Of a stretch of DNA of 9,011 nucleotides, positions 6,245 through 9,011 are shown piece after piece (position 1 is the first letter of the stretch; the number at the start of each line of letters is the position of its first letter). Source of the DNA: Lachnoclostridium sp. UBA1434. GTDB lineage: Bacteria; Bacillota; Clostridia; Lachnospirales; Lachnospiraceae. Below the pieces are notes generated by a model, which saw only the letters and a program-made list of their open reading frames with translations, made no database searches and was not told the DNA's origin. Location of the stretch: contig DCTS01000005.1 in NCBI GenBank assembly GCA_002329645.1, positions 7,595-16,605 of the forward strand, given 5' to 3'. Position numbers and translations under genes: made by a program.

Positions 6245-7846
6245 ATGCAATATGATTCAATGACTCTCGTTGATTTGAGAAAGAAAGCAAAAGAGCTGGG
6301 CATGAAAAATATCACCTTGATGAAAAAGAACGAATTAATAGAAGCCCTGAAAAGAATTGAAAGCGATGCAGAAAAACCGGAAGCGTCAAAGCCGGAAGCT
6401 ACGAAGCCGGAAACAGTAAGGCCGGAAGCTAAAAAGCCGGAAACTGTAAAACCGGAAGCAGCGAAACCGGAAGCGTTAAAACCGGAAGCAGTAAGAACGG
6501 AAGCAGTAAGGCCGGAAACAGCGAGACCGGAAACAGAAAGACCAAGGGAACTTGTAAAGGCTTCGGCAAGGATGATAAGCTACAGCGAAAAGTCGGATGG
6601 CAGTCAGATACCTCCGATACCGGTCAGGGAGTCGCTGCCGGTTGCTGACAATATTCCAGGGCAGGACAGTCAGGTACGAAGGCCGGCTATGAGCATCGGG
6701 GAGCTGGAGCAGCTTGACAGCGGTGAAACCAAGGAAGGAATTCTTGAGGTGCTGCCTGACGGTTATGGCTTTATACGTTGTGATAATTATCTGCCCGGTG
6801 AGAATGACGTATATGTTTCACCGGCACAGATCAGGAGGTTCAATTTAAAGACCGGAGACATAGTAACCGGCAATACGAGGGTAAAGAGCCAGAACGAAAA
6901 GTTCTCAGCGCTGCTGTATATCAAGGCAGTCAACGGCTTCCACCCGAATGAGGCCCAGAAGCGCAAGAGATTTGAGGAGCTTACTCCCATATTCCCGAAC
7001 GAAAGAATCCATCTTGAAACACCCGGAAGCGGAGTTGCCATGAGGATGGTAGATCTCATATCACCCATCGGCAAGGGGCAGAGGGGTATGATAGTATCAC
7101 AGCCCAAAACCGGAAAGACCACTTTATTAAAGCAGATTGCCAAGGCTGTCACCAGAAACCATCCGGAGATGAAGCTCATCATTCTGCTTATAGACGAGCG
7201 TCCTGAAGAAGTGACGGATATTAAGGAATCAATTGAAGGCAAGAATGTTGAGGTTATTTATTCAACCTTTGACGAGCTGCCGGAGAACCATAAACGAGTA
7301 TCCGAGATGGTAATTGAGAGAGCCAAAAGACTGGTTGAGCATAAGCAGGATGTAATTATTTTACTTGACAGTATAACAAGGCTTGCCAGAGCATATAACC
7401 TTACGGTACAGCCCAGTGGCAGGACCCTGTCCGGCGGACTTGATCCGGCTGCCCTTCATATGCCCAAGAAATTTTTCGGAGCTGCAAGGAATATGAGGGA
7501 AGGCGGAAGCCTTACAATACTTGCAACAGCCCTGGTAGACACAGGAAGCCGCATGGACGATGTTGTTTTCGAGGAGTTTAAGGGCACAGGCAATATGGAG
7601 CTGGTTCTGGACCGCAGCCTTTCAGAGAAAAGGATATTCCCTGCAATTGACCTTCCCAGGTCAAGCACAAGGAGGGAGGACCTGCTCTTAACCCAGCCCG
7701 AGCTGGAAGCCACCTATCTTATGAGAAAAGCGCTGGGGGGCTTGAAGTCCGAGGAAGCACTTGAAAGAATAATTGACATGTTCATCCGGACAAGATCCAA
7801 TGCAGAGTTTATAGAAATTATTAAGAAGACAAAGATCGTGTTTTAA
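6245..7846 (+). CDS. rho: Transcription termination factor Rho with a pentapeptide-repeat insert
   Basis: Rho is a hexameric RNA-dependent ATPase that loads on C-rich RNA and ends transcription. At 533 residues it is longer than E. coli Rho (419) because of an N-terminal insert. The N-terminal SAP-like Rho_N module is at about 5-39. Residues 43-97 are a [KR]PE[AT] pentad repeat, followed by a further low-complexity linker to about 148. The cold-shock RNA-binding domain (about 150-230) has DGYGFIR at 172-178, with aromatic residues at the RNA-contact positions. The ATPase core has Walker A QPKTGKTT (286-293), Walker B DVIILLDSITRLARAYN (369-385), the secondary-site Q-loop SGRTLSGGLD (391-400), FFGAARNMREGGSLTI, and the R-loop GTGNMEL (447-453). 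The start follows AAGGAG at 6231-6236. No clear terminator follows the gene. Confidence 0.97.
   Translation: MQYDSMTLVDLRKKAKELGMKNITLMKKNELIEALKRIESDAEKPEASKPEATKPETVRPEAKKPETVKPEAAKPEALKPEAVRTEAVRPETARPETERPRELVKASARMISYSEKSDGSQIPPIPVRESLPVADNIPGQDSQVRRPAMSIGELEQLDSGETKEGILEVLPDGYGFIRCDNYLPGENDVYVSPAQIRRFNLKTGDIVTGNTRVKSQNEKFSALLYIKAVNGFHPNEAQKRKRFEELTPIFPNERIHLETPGSGVAMRMVDLISPIGKGQRGMIVSQPKTGKTTLLKQIAKAVTRNHPEMKLIILLIDERPEEVTDIKESIEGKNVEVIYSTFDELPENHKRVSEMVIERAKRLVEHKQDVIILLDSITRLARAYNLTVQPSGRTLSGGLDPAALHMPKKFFGAARNMREGGSLTILATALVDTGSRMDDVVFEEFKGTGNMELVLDRSLSEKRIFPAIDLPRSSTRREDLLLTQPELEATYLMRKALGGLKSEEALERIIDMFIRTRSNAEFIEIIKKTKIVF
6371..6535 (+). repeat. 15-bp coding repeat, 11 units, in rho
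   Basis: Eleven consecutive five-codon units encode x-[KR]-[PT]-E-[AT] (residues 43-97), with a degenerate twelfth unit, ERPRE, at 98-102. Only one unit departs from the Pro (RTE). The DNA units share a core such as AAGCCGGAAGC but are not identical, which suggests an older expansion under selection for the protein pattern. The encoded stretch is charged, proline-rich and probably disordered. Confidence 0.85.
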
Positions 7847-7894
7847 TAGAAAAAATGCTGTTTAATGACTTGTGACTAAAATTGTCTTTTGGTA

Positions 7895-7923
7895 TTGCAT
7901 AAGTAATAAACCTATGCTATAAT
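7895..7923 (+). promoter_or_regulatory. Strong promoter of rpmE
   Basis: TTGCAT (7895-7900), a 17-bp spacer and a perfect TATAAT (7918-7923) preceded by TGC (an extended -10) make this the best sigma-A-type promoter in the window. Transcription would start near 7930 and leave a leader of about 69 nt. It shows that rpmE need not rely on rho transcription. Confidence 0.75.
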
Positions 7924-7998
7924 TAACAAGCTGTTTATTGGATTGAGACAATTATATAAACAAATACAGGAATTTTATGTACATGAAGAGGTGAAACC

Positions 7999-8211
7999 AT
8001 GAAAGAAGCTATACATCCCAAGTATTATCAGGCAAAGGTTGTTTGCAACTGCGGCAACGAATTTGTCACCGGCTCAACCAAGGAGGATATACATGTTGAA
8101 ATCTGCTCCAAATGCCATTCATTTTACACGGGACAGCAGAAAACCACTGCAGTGCGCGGTGCTATAGAGAAGTTTAACCGGAAGTATGGCATAGGTCAGG
8201 ACAACAAATAG
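7999..8211 (+). CDS. rpmE: Large ribosomal subunit protein bL31, zinc-binding type
   Basis: L31 is a small protein of the 50S subunit at the central protuberance that helps bridge the two subunits. The 70-residue protein begins MKEAIHPKYY, the usual L31 N-terminus. It carries the four zinc-ligand cysteines Cys16, Cys18, Cys36 and Cys39 (CNC and CSKC), so it is the C+ zinc-containing form rather than the zinc-independent paralog. The HSFYTGQQKT segment is also family-typical. The ribosome binding site is AGAGGTG at 7987-7993, somewhat weaker than those of the other genes. It has its own promoter upstream and a clear terminator downstream, so it is probably monocistronic. Confidence 0.96.
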   Translation: MKEAIHPKYYQAKVVCNCGNEFVTGSTKEDIHVEICSKCHSFYTGQQKTTAVRGAIEKFNRKYGIGQDNK

Positions 8212-8236
8212 ATAGAGCTAATATTGATTAAAAATC

Positions 8237-8267
8237 GGGTTGAGGTTCACTTCCTCAGCCTATTTTT
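8237..8267 (+). terminator. Intrinsic terminator after rpmE
   Basis: The stem GGTTGAGG/CCTCAGCC (8238-8245 with 8253-8260, one G-U pair) has a 7-nt loop TTCACTT and can be lengthened by G8237-T8261. A five-T run follows at 8263-8267. An A-run at 8230-8234 opposite the T-run could make it active on both strands. It starts 26 bp after the rpmE stop codon. Confidence 0.88.
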
Positions 8268-8335
8268 AAATAAAACCAGTTGTGTGCCGAAATATGAATC
8301 CATATTAGAGATAATATAGAAAGGTACGGGATAGA

Positions 8336-9011
8336 ATGAAACCATCCGGTATAGGAGGCATGGCCGTTATAGAAGGCGTAATGATGAAGAATAAGAATGA
8401 ATACGCCGTCGCGGTCCGTAAGCCGAATAATGAAATTATTGTTGAGAAGAATACACATAAGGATTTTTCCGAGAAGGTTAAATTGTTCAAGCTTCCGATT
8501 TTTCGCGGAATGCTTACTTTTGTGGATTCTCTGGTTATCGGCATGAAGGTGCTTAATTTCTCCTCCAGCTTTTTTGATGATGAGGAACAGAATAAGGAGA
8601 GCAAGGATAACAGTAAAAAAAGCGATGCATTTATGATGGTGGCTGCTGTTATTGTATCCCTTGTGATATCCATTTCCTTGTTTATGGTGCTGCCTGTTAT
8701 TGTATCCAACTTTTTTGCCGCATTTATTGACAGCACATTTGTGCTTGCTCTGCTGGAGGGCCTGCTGAGACTGATTATATTCATAGGCTATATTCTCCTG
8801 GCTTCCCTGATGAAGGAGATTAAGCGGGTATTTATGTACCATGGTGCCGAGCATAAGGCTATTAACTGCCTTGAGAATGGATTTGAGCTGACAATGGATA
8901 ATGTGAGATGGCAGTCAAGGCAGAATAAGAGATGCGGAACCAGCTTCATGCTGCTTGTTATGGTGTTAAGTATGCTCTTTTTCATGGCAATTAGGCCGGC
9001 GTCTTTGTGGT
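8336..9011 (+). CDS. DUF1385/YqhQ-like membrane protein (3' partial)
   Basis: The 225 residues in the window match the DUF1385 (YqhQ) family, whose biochemical function is not established. The N-terminal GIGGMAVIEGVMMKN motif is conserved and places the start at 8336. Hydrophobic membrane segments lie at about 100-130, 136-159 and 202-219. Between the second and third is the family's most characteristic part, YHGAEHKAINCLE (168-180) followed by RQNKRCGTSF (195-204). A charged linker (81-97, DDEEQNKESKDNSKKSD) precedes the first segment. The ribosome binding site is weak (AAAGG at 8320-8324, 11 nt from the ATG). The gene lies after the rpmE terminator, and a separate promoter is not clear. In clostridia this family often follows rpmE and precedes prmC and prfA, which may lie beyond the right edge. 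Confidence 0.88.
   Translation, partial: MKPSGIGGMAVIEGVMMKNKNEYAVAVRKPNNEIIVEKNTHKDFSEKVKLFKLPIFRGMLTFVDSLVIGMKVLNFSSSFFDDEEQNKESKDNSKKSDAFMMVAAVIVSLVISISLFMVLPVIVSNFFAAFIDSTFVLALLEGLLRLIIFIGYILLASLMKEIKRVFMYHGAEHKAINCLENGFELTMDNVRWQSRQNKRCGTSFMLLVMVLSMLFFMAIRPASLW

Noticed and set aside
6371..6535. Regular short repeats as a CRISPR-like or mobile repeat array
   Set aside because: The 15-bp units have no spacers, stay in the rho frame and encode a consistent pentapeptide.
8280..8308. TTGTGT-17-TATTAG as a promoter for the DUF1385 gene
   Set aside because: It matches consensus at only about half of the positions. The spacing fits, but the match is too weak to annotate.
8360..8362. Internal ATG (codon 9) as the DUF1385 start because AGGAGG lies before it
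   Set aside because: The AGGAGG ends one base before the ATG, too close to work, and the residues upstream belong to the conserved N-terminal motif.
8255..8854. Long minus-strand open frames near the right end
   Set aside because: The plus strand carries a clear DUF1385 gene there; the minus frames run through the rpmE terminator and resemble no family.

Overview
The window is chromosomal housekeeping DNA from a low-to-moderate GC Gram-positive anaerobe, most likely a member of the Clostridia close to Lachnospirales. The support is a tig-clpP-clpX-engB cluster, a rho-rpmE-DUF1385 cluster, a DUF4364 winged-helix gene (a family found mainly in Clostridia), strong AAGGAGG-type ribosome binding sites, and frequent ATA (Ile) and AGG/AGA (Arg) codons. 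I see no mobile element, CRISPR array, tRNA or rRNA.

Left part (1-4744): the 3' part of glmM (UDP-GlcNAc precursor synthesis) runs in from the left edge. A 160-bp gap follows, holding an extended -10 promoter and a leader of about 100 nt, then tig (trigger factor), clpP and clpX. These three form a likely protein folding and degradation operon: a ribosome-bound chaperone, a serine peptidase and its AAA+ unfoldase. Short hairpins lie between clpP and clpX, and a strong stem with a T-run follows clpX.

Middle part (4864-6014): engB/ysxC (ribosome-assembly GTPase) faces a minus-strand DUF4364 regulator-like gene. Their 3' ends overlap by 16 bp. The overlap is exactly a perfect inverted repeat whose two ends are the two stop codons, so both proteins end Gln-Ser-X-Asp.

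Right part (6015-9011): back-to-back promoters drive DUF4364 leftward and rho rightward. Rho carries an uncommon charged, proline-rich pentapeptide repeat between its N-terminal helical module and its RNA-binding fold, and its leader is C-rich and G-poor. A near-consensus promoter precedes rpmE (zinc-type L31), which ends in a clear intrinsic terminator. The window closes inside a DUF1385/YqhQ-like membrane protein gene cut by the right edge.

The genes are ordinary core functions in translation quality control, ribosome assembly, transcription termination and wall precursor supply. No new system is evident. The more notable signals are the stop-codon palindrome, the Rho repeat insert and several candidate regulatory leaders.
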